Origin: Bacteroidales bacterium | GTDB taxonomy: Bacteria > Bacteroidota > Bacteroidia > Bacteroidales > PUMT01 | NCBI GenBank assembly: GCA_007120695.1 | Contig: SKND01000088.1 | Span: 1 to 43,157 of the forward strand | Direction of reading: 5' to 3' | DNA length: 43,157 nucleotides | Shown: positions 26,911-34,635 of the stretch, piece after piece | How the letters are laid out: each line of letters starts with the position of its first letter | Position numbering within the stretch: position 1 is the stretch's first letter | The notes under the pieces: generated by a model | Databases searched by the model: none | The model's input: the letters and a program-made list of their open reading frames with translations, nothing else | Told to the model about the DNA's origin: nothing | Made by a program: the position numbers and the translations under genes

Positions 26911-28692
26911 ATGCACCGGCAAACAAATAAGACACCATTAAAAATAATCTCAGGCATTATCGCAATTATTATGATTATGTTCCTGCAGGAAGCTTTATGT
27001 GCACAAAACCAGTACTCCAGGTCAGCCGCAAGTCCTTCTGAAGCTAATATTTTTATGAGCACAGACAGGGACGTTTATATTGCCGGAGAGGTATTATACT
27101 TCTCGATCAAAATAAGAAGTAGTGCAGTCAGCCAGTTTACCGGGAATATAGTATTTACAGGTCTCAGGAACCGGGAAAATACAACAATCAACAGTGGTAT
27201 AGTCCGGTTCCGCGGGAACCGGACTCACGGAAGTCTCCACCTGCCTGATACCCTCTCCACAGGATTCTATGAGATATTCAGCTTTGCAGGGGAGACGAGG
27301 AATGCGGGCGGGGATGATCTTGCCGGCAAAATCATTTTTGTTGCAAACAGGTTTGACCGTGAGCTTGACAATCTTGATGCCGCACGTCAGAACAGCGGAG
27401 ATGCTCCTGATCTGCTCACCTCAATGAGCGTAAACGATCAAACACCGCAAACATCTTCGTTATTAAGACTGGTTAGCAAAAGCACCCGTTACGGAACAAG
27501 AGAAAAGGTGACGATTGAAATAGAAACCACAGAAGCTGTAAGATATCCATGCAGGCTGGCCATGTCAGTAGTTCAAAAAAACTCAGTTCTTCAGGGTTAT
27601 AATGAATCAACCATTACCTTTCCCGGAGGCGGTGTTCAGGGGGGCCGGTCAGTCGCAACTGAACGTTTGGCAGATGAAAATGGAGGGTTGTACATCTCGG
27701 GAACGGTGACAAGCAGAGCCGGAGGGAATCCCGTTGCCGGTGCCAAAATATTCCTGTCCAGGTCGGATGACCTTATCTACCTGCTGCATAGCAGGACACT
27801 TGAGGACGGATCGTTTTATTTCAGACTGGACGATTTTCCAATAAGGGGCAGCCTCCTTATAAGCATGAAAGATCCTGAGGTCCACAGGAACAGTTTAATC
27901 AGCCTTTACGACAAGTTTTATGTTGAAGAACCATTTGTCCATCCGGTTGCATTTGATGCGTCAAAACTTAAGGATCATCTTCTGAAAAGCCAGGAGATCG
28001 TCGGAGTTAACAAAATGTTTGATATCTCCCTTCACAGATCACAGGGTGAAATACAGTCCTGGCGAATTCAGCGTCCGCTTATAGTAACGCGTCCCTACCT
28101 CACGGTTGACCTGGATAACTACCTTCCGCTCAACGATCTTCCCGACATTGTAACAGAGATCATACCAGTTTGGAGAATACGTGAAAGAGGCGGCGAAACA
28201 GTCTCCAGGCTGGTTGACACCCAGAGAGGACATGTATTTGATAATCCGCCGGCCATGTTTCTTAACGGGATATATATCAGTGATATTGAAACCTTAATGG
28301 ACATGGGTTCAGATGTCCTGCAAAAAATAGATGTATTTAACTACCCTGTACGATATGGCAACAGTGAGTTCCCGGGAGTGGTTTCGTTGTACAGCCGGGA
28401 GGGAATTGAATTGAACATTTCTGACTTCGAACTGCATATCGAAACAGAAGTTCCACAAATTATTCCGTTATCTTACTACAATCCGCCGGTTTACGCAACA
28501 GAAACAGATAGTTCCGACCCCGATTTCCGGCAACTTCTTTTCTGGGATCCATCAATAACAATAAATGATGGGCAGTCGGTAATAATTGAGTTTTATACCG
28601 GCGACCTCAAAGGTGATTACATTGTAAAAGCCGAAGGAATTACAGCCGATGGCACCACTATATACGAACAGATTATAATAACTGTGCAATAA
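26911..28692 (+). CDS. Secreted MG2-like, plug-like protein
   Basis: A 593-residue exported protein that follows the TonB receptor by 67 bp. Seen: signal peptide (about 1-31, ending LCAQ); an alpha-2-macroglobulin MG2-like domain at about 45-145 (STDRDVYIAGEVLYFSIKI); a carboxypeptidase regulatory-like beta domain at about 258-310 (YISGTVTSRAGGNPVAGAKI); and at about 447-505 a segment resembling a TonB plug (FLNGIYISDIETL then YPVRYGNSEFPGVVSLYS) without any following barrel. Similar proteins accompany DUF4249 and TonB genes in Bacteroidota. Its role is unknown; a periplasmic or surface accessory of the receptor is inferred. Signal type I rather than lipoprotein, as no lipobox cysteine is seen. 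Confidence 0.75.
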   Translation: MHRQTNKTPLKIISGIIAIIMIMFLQEALCAQNQYSRSAASPSEANIFMSTDRDVYIAGEVLYFSIKIRSSAVSQFTGNIVFTGLRNRENTTINSGIVRFRGNRTHGSLHLPDTLSTGFYEIFSFAGETRNAGGDDLAGKIIFVANRFDRELDNLDAARQNSGDAPDLLTSMSVNDQTPQTSSLLRLVSKSTRYGTREKVTIEIETTEAVRYPCRLAMSVVQKNSVLQGYNESTITFPGGGVQGGRSVATERLADENGGLYISGTVTSRAGGNPVAGAKIFLSRSDDLIYLLHSRTLEDGSFYFRLDDFPIRGSLLISMKDPEVHRNSLISLYDKFYVEEPFVHPVAFDASKLKDHLLKSQEIVGVNKMFDISLHRSQGEIQSWRIQRPLIVTRPYLTVDLDNYLPLNDLPDIVTEIIPVWRIRERGGETVSRLVDTQRGHVFDNPPAMFLNGIYISDIETLMDMGSDVLQKIDVFNYPVRYGNSEFPGVVSLYSREGIELNISDFELHIETEVPQIIPLSYYNPPVYATETDSSDPDFRQLLFWDPSITINDGQSVIIEFYTGDLKGDYIVKAEGITADGTTIYEQIIITVQ

Positions 28693-28704
28693 CAGAACCG
28701 GAAG

Positions 28705-28722
28705 GCAGTCCGGTGGGACTGC
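28705..28722. other. Perfect hairpin after the MG2-like gene
   Basis: GCAGTCC-GGTG-GGACTGC, a 7-bp stem with a 4-base loop, 12 bp after the MG2-like stop codon. No T run follows, so it may be a processing or stabilising structure instead of an intrinsic terminator. Confidence 0.45.
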
Positions 28723-28765
28723 ATGCAAGGAGCCGGCATGAGGAGGTGGATTCAATTCCGGGTAC

Positions 28766-28793
28766 AAAAAAAGGCAGTCTTTTCGACTGCCTT
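28766..28793 (-). terminator. Terminator after tRNA-Phe
   Basis: On the minus strand AAGGCAGTC-GAAAA-GACTGCCTT followed by a T run, five bases after the tRNA-Phe 3' end. It also faces the plus-strand envelope triad and could stop transcripts from both sides. Confidence 0.88.
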
Positions 28794-28797
28794 CGGG

Positions 28798-28870
<73 letters not shown>

Positions 28871-28885
28871 TTGAATAAAGGACTG

Positions 28886-28915
28886 CAAATCTATCAAAAA
28901 AAAACATTCTACAAA
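28886..28915 (-). promoter_or_regulatory. Candidate tRNA-Phe promoter (TTTG-N18-TAGATTTG)
   Basis: On the minus strand TTTG (28915-28912), 18 bases, TAGATTTG (28893-28886). The -7 box is an exact match; the spacer is one base shorter than usual. It lies 16 bases upstream of the mature tRNA. Confidence 0.5.
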
Positions 28916-28966
28916 ATGATTTTAGTATCTAATTCTCTTTTTTTCTAAACTTATTTTGGGTTAGAT

Positions 28967-28974
28967 TATCTTTG
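28967..28974 (+). promoter_or_regulatory. Candidate -7 box TATCTTTG for the M16 gene
   Basis: Exact TAnnTTTG, 33-40 bases upstream of the M16 ATG. The -33 position shows only a T-rich run, so the match is partial. Confidence 0.4.
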
Positions 28975-29006
28975 TCCGGATAAGGTTTGTAAATTTACGC
29001 CCGATT

Positions 29007-30224
29007 ATGTTTTATACTCATACATTTAACAACGGAATAAGGATCATTCATCACAAGGTGCCTTCACAGGTAGCTCATTGCGGACTATATATCAATGCCG
29101 GCTCCCGGGATGAGAAACCCGGTGAGCATGGTATGGCACATTTCATTGAGCACCTGGTTTTCAAGGGAACTGTCAAGAGAAGGGCGCATCACATTATTAA
29201 CAGGCTGGAAACAGTTGGCGGGGAGATCAATGCCTATACAAGTAAGGAAGAGACCTGCATTTACTCCTCCTTTATGAAGGAAGATCTGGAACGTTCACTT
29301 GAACTTATTACCGACATGACCTTTCAGTCGGTTTTTCCCGAAAAGGAACTGGCCAGGGAGAAACAGGTAATTATTGATGAGATAATCTCATACAGGGACA
29401 GCCCCTCGGAACTGATATTTGACGATTTTGAAGAGCTTGTATTTGATGGCGACCCCTTAGGCAGGAATATTCTTGGCACCCCGAAAAATCTCAAAAAGTT
29501 CGATCGTGAAGATATCCTCAGATTTATTGCCAGCAACTATAAAACAGACCAGATGGTATTCAGCTCGGTTGGCAACCTGGAGTTCAGCAAGGTACTTAAA
29601 TACGCTGAAAAACACCTTGCCCGTCAGTCTCCAAACCTCTCATCAGCCAAACGGAACGGACATATAACTTATAAACCTGCAACAAAGGCAGTAAGAAAAC
29701 GCACTCACCAGACCCATTGTATTATAGGAAATCTTTCATTCGATCTGCATGATAAACGCAGAATGGCTATGGCCCTGCTTAATAATATCCTGGGAGGACC
29801 CGGCATGAGCTCACGTCTGAATCTTGCACTCAGGGAAAGGACCGGGTATGCCTATAATGTCGAGTCGCATTTTACCGCCTATTCAAATACGGGCATTTTT
29901 ACAGTCTATTTCGGTACTGAACGGGATAAGCTGAACAAATGCCGTGCACTTGTGCTGAGAGAATTTGAATCACTCATGAAAAACCGTCTGAGCGCCATCC
30001 AGTTAAAGAGGGCCAAAAGGCAGTTGAGGGGACAACTTACAATTGGATGGGAAAACAAGGAAAGCCTTATGTTGTCAATCGGTAAGAGTTATATGCACTT
30101 CAACAGGGTTGACAGAGTGGAGGAAATTCATGAGAAAATTGAGAATATAACTGCCGGTCAGTTAATGGAGATTGCAAATATTGTTCTCAATCCCGATTCA
30201 CTTTCTGAGCTGACATACATATAA
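29007..30224 (+). CDS. M16 family zinc peptidase
   Basis: A 405-residue protease of the M16 (pitrilysin/insulinase/processing peptidase) family. Seen: the inverted zinc motif H45-F-I-E-H49 in MAHFIEHLVFKGT, the downstream glutamate region LAREKQVIIDEI, the GGPGMSSRLNLALRERTGYAY segment of the C-terminal half, and the usual two-lobe length. No signal peptide is visible, as is typical for the cytoplasmic or matrix-type M16 proteins of Bacteroidota. The last seven codons (SELTYI stop) lie in the first unit of the 25-bp tandem array, so the array grew from the gene's own tail. The substrate is unknown. Confidence 0.92.
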   Translation: MFYTHTFNNGIRIIHHKVPSQVAHCGLYINAGSRDEKPGEHGMAHFIEHLVFKGTVKRRAHHIINRLETVGGEINAYTSKEETCIYSSFMKEDLERSLELITDMTFQSVFPEKELAREKQVIIDEIISYRDSPSELIFDDFEELVFDGDPLGRNILGTPKNLKKFDREDILRFIASNYKTDQMVFSSVGNLEFSKVLKYAEKHLARQSPNLSSAKRNGHITYKPATKAVRKRTHQTHCIIGNLSFDLHDKRRMAMALLNNILGGPGMSSRLNLALRERTGYAYNVESHFTAYSNTGIFTVYFGTERDKLNKCRALVLREFESLMKNRLSAIQLKRAKRQLRGQLTIGWENKESLMLSIGKSYMHFNRVDRVEEIHEKIENITAGQLMEIANIVLNPDSLSELTYI

Positions 30225-30374
30225 ATATTCTGAGCTGATATACATATAAATATTCTGTGCTGAAATACATATAAATATTCTGAGCTGATATACATATAAA
30301 TATTCTGTGCTGAAATACATATAAATATTCTGAGCTGACATACATATAAATATTCTGAGCTGATATACATATAA
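30205..30374. repeat. 25-bp tandem array, seven units
   Basis: Seven head-to-tail units with a period of exactly 25 bp begin at 30205, 30230, 30255, 30280, 30305, 30330 and 30355. Each contains GAGCTGA or GTGCTGA, then TACATATAA. Three unit types differ at two places, in the order A B C B C A B, so units 2-3 and 4-5 form an identical 50-bp duplication. Unit 1 covers the last codons and stop of the M16 gene. There are no spacers, so this is not CRISPR. It ends 20 bp before the methyltransferase ATG. Confidence 0.95.
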
Positions 30375-30393
30375 TATATATTATATTGTAATT

Positions 30394-31032
30394 ATGGAGT
30401 CTCTGAACGAAAGAGAAAATTACATTTTAACCAGCTGCACTCCCGAAGACCCGCTACTGGCAGAACTCAAAAGACAAACATATATCAGGGTGCTGAACCC
30501 GAAAATGATTTCCGGCCATTACCAGGGTAAATTCCTGGAGATGATCAGCTATATGATAAGGCCTGCTATGGCACTTGAAATAGGAACTTTTACGGGTTAT
30601 TCAGCCATCTGTATGGGTCGGGGACTAGCTGACGGGGGAATACTTCACACTATTGACATAAATGACGAGATCAGGGATCTTGCCTCCGGCTATATCGGCA
30701 GAGCCGGACTGGAGAAAAGGATCAGGATGCATACGGGTGATGCACTTAAAATAATCCCCGCACTGGAGGGACCTTTCGATCTTGTTTTTATCGATGGTGA
30801 AAAATCTGAATACAGGGAATACTATAACCTTGTGCTGACGAAGGTAAAAAAAGGTGGATTTATTTTAGCAGATAACGTACTGTGGGATAACAAAGTCTGG
30901 AATCCGGAATATTTCGATGATCAGGATACCAGCCACATAAGGAGTTTTAATGAAATGATCTGCAACGACAACCGGGTTGAAAATTTCCTGTTGCCAATAA
31001 GAGACGGACTGATGATAGTGCGAAAAAAATAG
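30394..31032 (+). CDS. Class I SAM-dependent O-methyltransferase
   Basis: A 212-residue methyltransferase of the caffeoyl-CoA O-methyltransferase-like family 3, transferring methyl from SAM to a hydroxyl. Seen: SAM-binding motif I LEIGTFTGYSAICMG, the acidic turn ILHTIDIND, the FDLVFIDGEKSEY motif with the metal-binding aspartate, and ILADNVLWDNKVWNP with the second metal ligands. Length is normal. No signal peptide. In Bacteroidota this protein often neighbours housekeeping genes and its substrate is not known. Its promoter must lie in or before the AT-rich tandem array; none is clear. Confidence 0.9.
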   Translation: MESLNERENYILTSCTPEDPLLAELKRQTYIRVLNPKMISGHYQGKFLEMISYMIRPAMALEIGTFTGYSAICMGRGLADGGILHTIDINDEIRDLASGYIGRAGLEKRIRMHTGDALKIIPALEGPFDLVFIDGEKSEYREYYNLVLTKVKKGGFILADNVLWDNKVWNPEYFDDQDTSHIRSFNEMICNDNRVENFLLPIRDGLMIVRKK

Positions 31033-31230
31033 AGTATTCCCGCCTTTTATTATTTAAAAGAACTTTTTTTTGTTTTATTTGTTTATTGGATAGTCTTCAC
31101 ATTATGACCTGGAGCCTGTATCTTATAATCCTTTGTAACCAAACAGATACCGGCGTAAATTAATTGCAGCAGGCAAATAGTTCAAAACGGACCTGTACAA
31201 TAAACTAAAACAAACCATAAACAAAAAACA

Positions 31231-32112
31231 ATGGCAAGTTATTCAATAAAAGATCTGGAGGAACTCTCAGGAATCAAGGCTCACACAATCAGAATCTGGG
31301 AAAAACGTTACGGAGTAGTCGTTCCGGAACGAACGAATACTAATATCCGTCTCTACAGTGACGAAGACCTCAAGAAACTGCTCAATATTTCTATACTGAA
31401 TAAACACGGCCTGAAAATCTCGCACCTCTCCAGGTTAAGCCAGGACGACCTTAAAGAAAAAGTAATTCATATTTCAAGAGAGACCACCAATACCGGTATA
31501 CAGATAGAGAATCTTATTATATCAATGCTTGATCTTGATGAATGGAAGTTTGACAAGATCCTTTCTGATTCGATAATAAAAATAGGATTTGAAGAAACAC
31601 TGGTCAGTCTTATGCATCCTTTTTTCGAAAAAATAGGACTTCTCTGGCAGACAGGATCAATTAATCCGGCCCAGGAGCATTTCGTATCAAATCTCATGAG
31701 ACAAAAACTTATCGTTGCCATAGACGGCCAGGCACCGGTTCAAAGAGACAACCAGGTTAATTTCATTCTGTTTCTTCATGAAAATGAGCTTCATGAACTC
31801 GGTTTGCTCTTTTACTCCTACCTGCTTAAGAAACATGGCATAAAGGTTATTTATCTGGGACAAGCGGTGCCGTTTCAGGATCTGAAGAAGATAATAAATA
31901 TCCAGAAAGCAGATTATTTTCTCACATCCTTTACTACCGGGATAACTGAGAAGGACCTTAAAAGTTATCTTATCCGCATGTCAGACACATTTCCTGAACA
32001 AACCATATATTATACGGGTTACCAGATATCAAAGATAAATGGTTCATTGCCCGGCAATCTTATCAAAATTGAATCTGTAAAGCATTTTCAGGATATAATA
32101 AAGACTCTGTAA
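31231..32112 (+). CDS. MerR family regulator with B12-binding domain (CarH/LitR-like)
   Basis: A 293-residue transcription factor. Seen: an N-terminal MerR helix-turn-helix (about 1-70; YSIKDLEELSGIKAHTIRIW), a helical four-helix cap (about 85-165) with W139 followed nine residues later by E149-H150, the Wx9EH signature of adenosylcobalamin photoreceptors, and a C-terminal Rossmann-like B12-binding domain with ExHxxG as E186-L-H188-E-L-G191. In CarH this design represses promoters in the dark and is released by light. The histidine after the tryptophan (H132 in Thermus CarH), which ligates cobalt in the light state, is Q140 here, so light behaviour may differ. Carotenoid genes, its common target, are not nearby. 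Confidence 0.88.
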   Translation: MASYSIKDLEELSGIKAHTIRIWEKRYGVVVPERTNTNIRLYSDEDLKKLLNISILNKHGLKISHLSRLSQDDLKEKVIHISRETTNTGIQIENLIISMLDLDEWKFDKILSDSIIKIGFEETLVSLMHPFFEKIGLLWQTGSINPAQEHFVSNLMRQKLIVAIDGQAPVQRDNQVNFILFLHENELHELGLLFYSYLLKKHGIKVIYLGQAVPFQDLKKIINIQKADYFLTSFTTGITEKDLKSYLIRMSDTFPEQTIYYTGYQISKINGSLPGNLIKIESVKHFQDIIKTL

Positions 32113-32221
32113 AATTATCCCACCCAGGAAGTTCCTTCAGTTGAAGACTCACCAGGCCTGAAGTTAAACAGACTTAAAAATATTTCGCTCCCTGTCAGCC
32201 GACCTGACCCGGGTAAAACCA

Positions 32222-32276
32222 GGTTCATTTTAGCAGATATAATAATTTCTGCATCTTAAAATGAGCCACCTTTTTT
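32222..32276 (+). terminator. Terminator after the MerR/B12 gene
   Basis: GGTTCATTTTA pairs with TAAAATGAGCC (one G-U) around an inner GCAGA / TCTGC stem, then ACC and six T. It lies about 110 bp after the gene's stop. Confidence 0.65.
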
Positions 32277-32331
32277 AGATACCAACTGCAAAGTATTTAA
32301 CCAAATGGTTATTTACTCTAATAACCGGAAT

Positions 32332-32365
32332 GGAATGAAAAGTAAAACGGTTTTCTTTTCATTCT
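32332..32365 (+). other. Long stem-loop in the MerR-sigma gap
   Basis: GAATGAAAAG pairs exactly with CTTTTCATTC; inside, AAAA C and G TTTT extend the stem. No T run follows. It lies between two terminator-like hairpins. Confidence 0.55.
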
Positions 32366-32409
32366 CCACACTTACCGTATTACAGGACATAGAGCCGGAT
32401 TTAAAGGAT

Positions 32410-32434
32410 CAGGATGTCGGCAATCCTGCTTTTT
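32410..32434 (+). terminator. Terminator-like hairpin in the MerR-sigma gap
   Basis: CAGGAT-GTCGGCA-ATCCTG followed by CTTTTTG. A 6-bp stem with a 7-base loop and a short T run, about 180 bp before the sigma ATG. Confidence 0.55.
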
Positions 32435-32551
32435 GTTTATTTTATTCTATCTTTAATTAATCACTTTATTATTTATACTGATTCTATTTTACTACTATGC
32501 AATCATTTACAGCTTATTTAACATTTATTTAGACTTTTTCTATTTAAAATA

Positions 32552-32583
32552 TTTGCATATTGTTCGTAAGTGTCGTATATTTG
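32552..32583 (+). promoter_or_regulatory. Promoter of the ECF sigma gene with overlapping palindrome
   Basis: TTTG (32552-32555), 20 bases, TATATTTG (32576-32583): an exact Bacteroidota primary promoter, about 31 bases before the ATG. The palindrome TTGTT-A-AACAA (32581-32591) starts inside the -7 box, and an imperfect extension CGTATAT... / ...ATTACG surrounds it, a plausible operator for the adjacent MerR/B12 regulator. Confidence 0.7.
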
Positions 32584-32614
32584 TTAAACAATTACGGACC
32601 TAAAATTAAACATC

Positions 32615-33130
32615 ATGACTGCAGTAGAATTCAATCATCAGTTGGTAAACCTCGAGAAAAATCTGGAAAGATTTGCATATAGCCTTACTTCAAATCATGA
32701 AGATGCACGTGACCTTGTTCAGGAAACTTTCCTCAAGGCATTAACATATCGTGAACAGTTTACGGACCAGTCAAATTTGAAAGCGTGGACCTTCACTATT
32801 TTGAAGAATACCTTCATAAATAATTACAGGAAATCGGTCAAGCAGAATACAACTTTTGACAATACCAAGGATCTTTATTTTCTAAACAAAGCGGAAGAAT
32901 CGGCAGGATCAAAACCCGATGCTCATATTTCACTTGAAGAGATCAGCAATAAAGTAAAATCCCTTGAAGATGAATTCAGAATTCCTTTTGAAATGCATAC
33001 TTCCGGATACAAGTATAAAGAAATTGCTGAAGAGATGAATCTGAATATCGGTACGGTAAAGAGTCGTATATTTTTCTCCCGGAAAAAGCTTATGAAATCC
33101 CTTGAGGAGTACGAGCCCGGAAAATCATGA
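32615..33130 (+). CDS. ECF-type RNA polymerase sigma factor
   Basis: A 171-residue sigma-70 family factor of the ECF class. Seen: region 2 at about 15-80 (YSLTSNHEDARDLVQETFLKA and NLKAWTFTILKNTFINNYRK) and region 4 at about 115-165 (PFEMHTSGYKYKEIAEEMNL then GTVKSRIFFSRKKLM). There is no anti-sigma gene downstream. It is next to a CarH-like regulator; in other bacteria such regulators control an ECF factor that turns on carotenoid or photoprotection genes, so a light- or B12-responsive sigma is a reasonable inference. A perfect promoter lies just upstream, copy 3 of the dispersed element and a terminator just downstream. Confidence 0.92.
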   Translation: MTAVEFNHQLVNLEKNLERFAYSLTSNHEDARDLVQETFLKALTYREQFTDQSNLKAWTFTILKNTFINNYRKSVKQNTTFDNTKDLYFLNKAEESAGSKPDAHISLEEISNKVKSLEDEFRIPFEMHTSGYKYKEIAEEMNLNIGTVKSRIFFSRKKLMKSLEEYEPGKS

Positions 33131-33208
33131 ACGGGCAACCGGTATAACCAATATTAAGAGTGCTTGTAGTTTCTCCGGAAACTGTCTTTAGAGACAATAT
33201 CTAATCAG

Positions 33209-33274
33209 AGTCAGTCTAAAAAGAAGCGTCTGAACCAAAATGTTCGGATTCAAGGCTTGAAAAGTCAAAAAAAA
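33209..33274 (+). repeat. Dispersed element, copy 3
   Basis: AGTCAGTCTAAAAAGAAG, then CGTCTGAACCAAAA, then the core TGTTCGGAT, TCAAG-G-CTTGA, AAAGTC and eight A. Relative to copies 1 and 2 the outer pair of the small inverted repeat has changed from G-C to T-A on both sides, which keeps the pairing. It sits 78 bp after the sigma stop and just before a strong terminator. Confidence 0.8.
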
Positions 33275-33277
33275 TAC

Positions 33278-33307
33278 AAAACCCTGAACTGCAAAGTTCA
33301 GGGTTTT
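33278..33307. terminator. Bidirectional terminator between sigma and DUF4783 genes
   Basis: A perfect 13-bp stem AAAACCCTGAACT / AGTTCAGGGTTTT with a GCAA loop. T-rich on both strands, so it can end transcripts from the plus-strand sigma gene and the minus-strand DUF4783 gene. Confidence 0.9.
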
Positions 33308-33398
33308 ATATTTACAATCCCGTCAACTGCCCTGATGAAATGCAGAACAACCTTTGGCAGAAAGAATAATATGAATAATAATTACCAGTAAGGAATAA

Positions 33399-33809
33399 TT
33401 ATGATGACTCCTCTACTCTCTCAATTCTGAGAAGGTTTATCATCTGAACTCCGTCCCGGGGTTTCAACAGAAAATAGACCATAAAAATACCGTTTTTGGT
33501 CTCCAGGTTCCCGATTCCGAACTTTGATTCTTTCCCACCATGATGAAGCAATTCAAATTTCACCGGTGTATTAACAGAAAAAAAATTCCTCAAAATGAGT
33601 TCGGCCTGAGATTTGCTGTAAATATCTTCGTTGTCAAGCACAACAAGTTCAACATTATTATTGAAGTGCCGGGCGAGCTCCCTGGAATTTCCCTTATTGA
33701 AAGATTCAATTATTCCTTCAGGAATATCGTCTGCCGAAGTCGCGCCTGTTAAAGCAACACAGAAGAAAGCCCAGGTCAATACAATTAAAACACGATTCTT
33801 AAGATGCAT
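33399..33809 (-). CDS. DUF4783 exported protein
   Basis: A 136-residue protein of the DUF4783 family, function unknown, typical of Bacteroidota. Seen: a signal peptide (about 1-26, ending TSADD) and a compact NTF2-like fold pattern (IPEGIIESFNKGNSRELARHF, then ELVVLDNEDIYSKSQAE and LRNFFSVNTP). In related genomes it is found close to rlmH, as here (divergent, 250 bp away). It is probably periplasmic. Confidence 0.85.
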   Translation of the reverse strand: MHLKNRVLIVLTWAFFCVALTGATSADDIPEGIIESFNKGNSRELARHFNNNVELVVLDNEDIYSKSQAELILRNFFSVNTPVKFELLHHGGKESKFGIGNLETKNGIFMVYFLLKPRDGVQMINLLRIERVEESS

Positions 33810-34059
33810 CTCAAATATGATTATTCAGTAAGTACATTAATTAAATTCTCAGTTGAACGGAGCAGTGCATCATAATAAAGCTTGCATATATTTGCACCTG
33901 ATATTTTGTACATGATATTTGCAGGTTAGTACAAACCAATTCTATTCAGCAAAAAGTACGCCAATTCAATAAAAAGTAATAATTATTTCCTGAATTAATT
34001 GCAATATATATAAAACAACCTGGTTTTTGAAAATATTTACCAAAAAACAACTCCGGAAT

Positions 34060-34530
34060 ATGAAGATAGTCCTGCTGTTTACAGGAAAAACTGAAGAAGC
34101 ATACCTTAACGAGGGAATCGGTATATATATCAAGCGTCTCAAACGCTATGTTCCGGTAGAAATAAGGATTATCGGCGAACCCGGCAAAAAAAAGCAGTCT
34201 GCCGGTAAACATAAGATCCGCGAAAGCGGGAAATTATTAATCCCGGCAGGTAACTCATCATACCTGGCACTGCTTGATGAAAAGGGAGAGAAATTCAATT
34301 CAGAAGAATTTGCGGCTTTTATTGAACAGGTAATGACACGGGGATACAAAGAGCTTGTTTTTGTTACAGGCGGGGCTTACGGTTTTCCTGACCAAATGCA
34401 CGTAAAGGCAGACCGCAAAATCTCACTATCTGATATGACATACACGCATCAGATGGTCCGTCTTATCCTGGCAGAACAAATATACAGGGCAATGACAATT
34501 ATAAGGGGTGAACCATATCATCACTCATAA
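34060..34530 (+). CDS. rlmH: 23S rRNA (pseudouridine1915-N3)-methyltransferase
   Basis: SPOUT-class methyltransferase that methylates pseudouridine 1915 in helix 69 of 23S rRNA, acting on the assembled ribosome. The 156-residue product has the full fold: MKIVLLFTGKTEE at the N terminus, the FVTGGAYGFPDQ knot segment that binds SAM, and the C-terminal tail IYRAMTIIRGEPYHH, which is near-invariant. The ATG at 34060 gives the family length; an upstream ORF extension to 34027 is not conserved. It is followed by a terminator (34565-34593). Confidence 0.97.
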   Translation: MKIVLLFTGKTEEAYLNEGIGIYIKRLKRYVPVEIRIIGEPGKKKQSAGKHKIRESGKLLIPAGNSSYLALLDEKGEKFNSEEFAAFIEQVMTRGYKELVFVTGGAYGFPDQMHVKADRKISLSDMTYTHQMVRLILAEQIYRAMTIIRGEPYHHS

Positions 34531-34564
34531 AATGACATCACTGAATAGTTATTACCATTATAGC

Positions 34565-34593
34565 ACTGTTTATAAACATTATAAACAGTTTTT
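34565..34593 (+). terminator. Terminator after rlmH
   Basis: A perfect 11-bp stem ACTGTTTATAA / TTATAAACAGT with an ACA loop, followed by a T run. It lies 34 bp after the rlmH stop codon and before the sensor kinase. Confidence 0.75.
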
Positions 34594-34635
34594 CACGTTC
34601 TACTAATTAGGTTATCTTTAACGATCTGCTTCATT

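Larger units (their letters stand above)
32113..32614. other. 502-bp hairpin-rich intergenic region
   Basis: Between the MerR/B12 gene and the ECF sigma gene. It contains, in order, a strong terminator (32222-32276), mutually exclusive short hairpins around 32299-32326, a 10-bp stem (32333-32364), another terminator-like hairpin (32410-32434), and the sigma promoter (32552-32583). No open frame looks coding. The block 32277-32434, flanked by two terminators, could be a small RNA. Confidence 0.6.

Noticed and set aside
30158-30370. 70-codon minus-strand open frame through the tandem array
   Set aside because: Its repeated peptide (EYLYV, RIFIC, QNIYM) is the 25-bp period read in three frames; no start context or homology.
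30205-30374. Tandem array as CRISPR
   Set aside because: Units abut without spacers and no cas genes are present.
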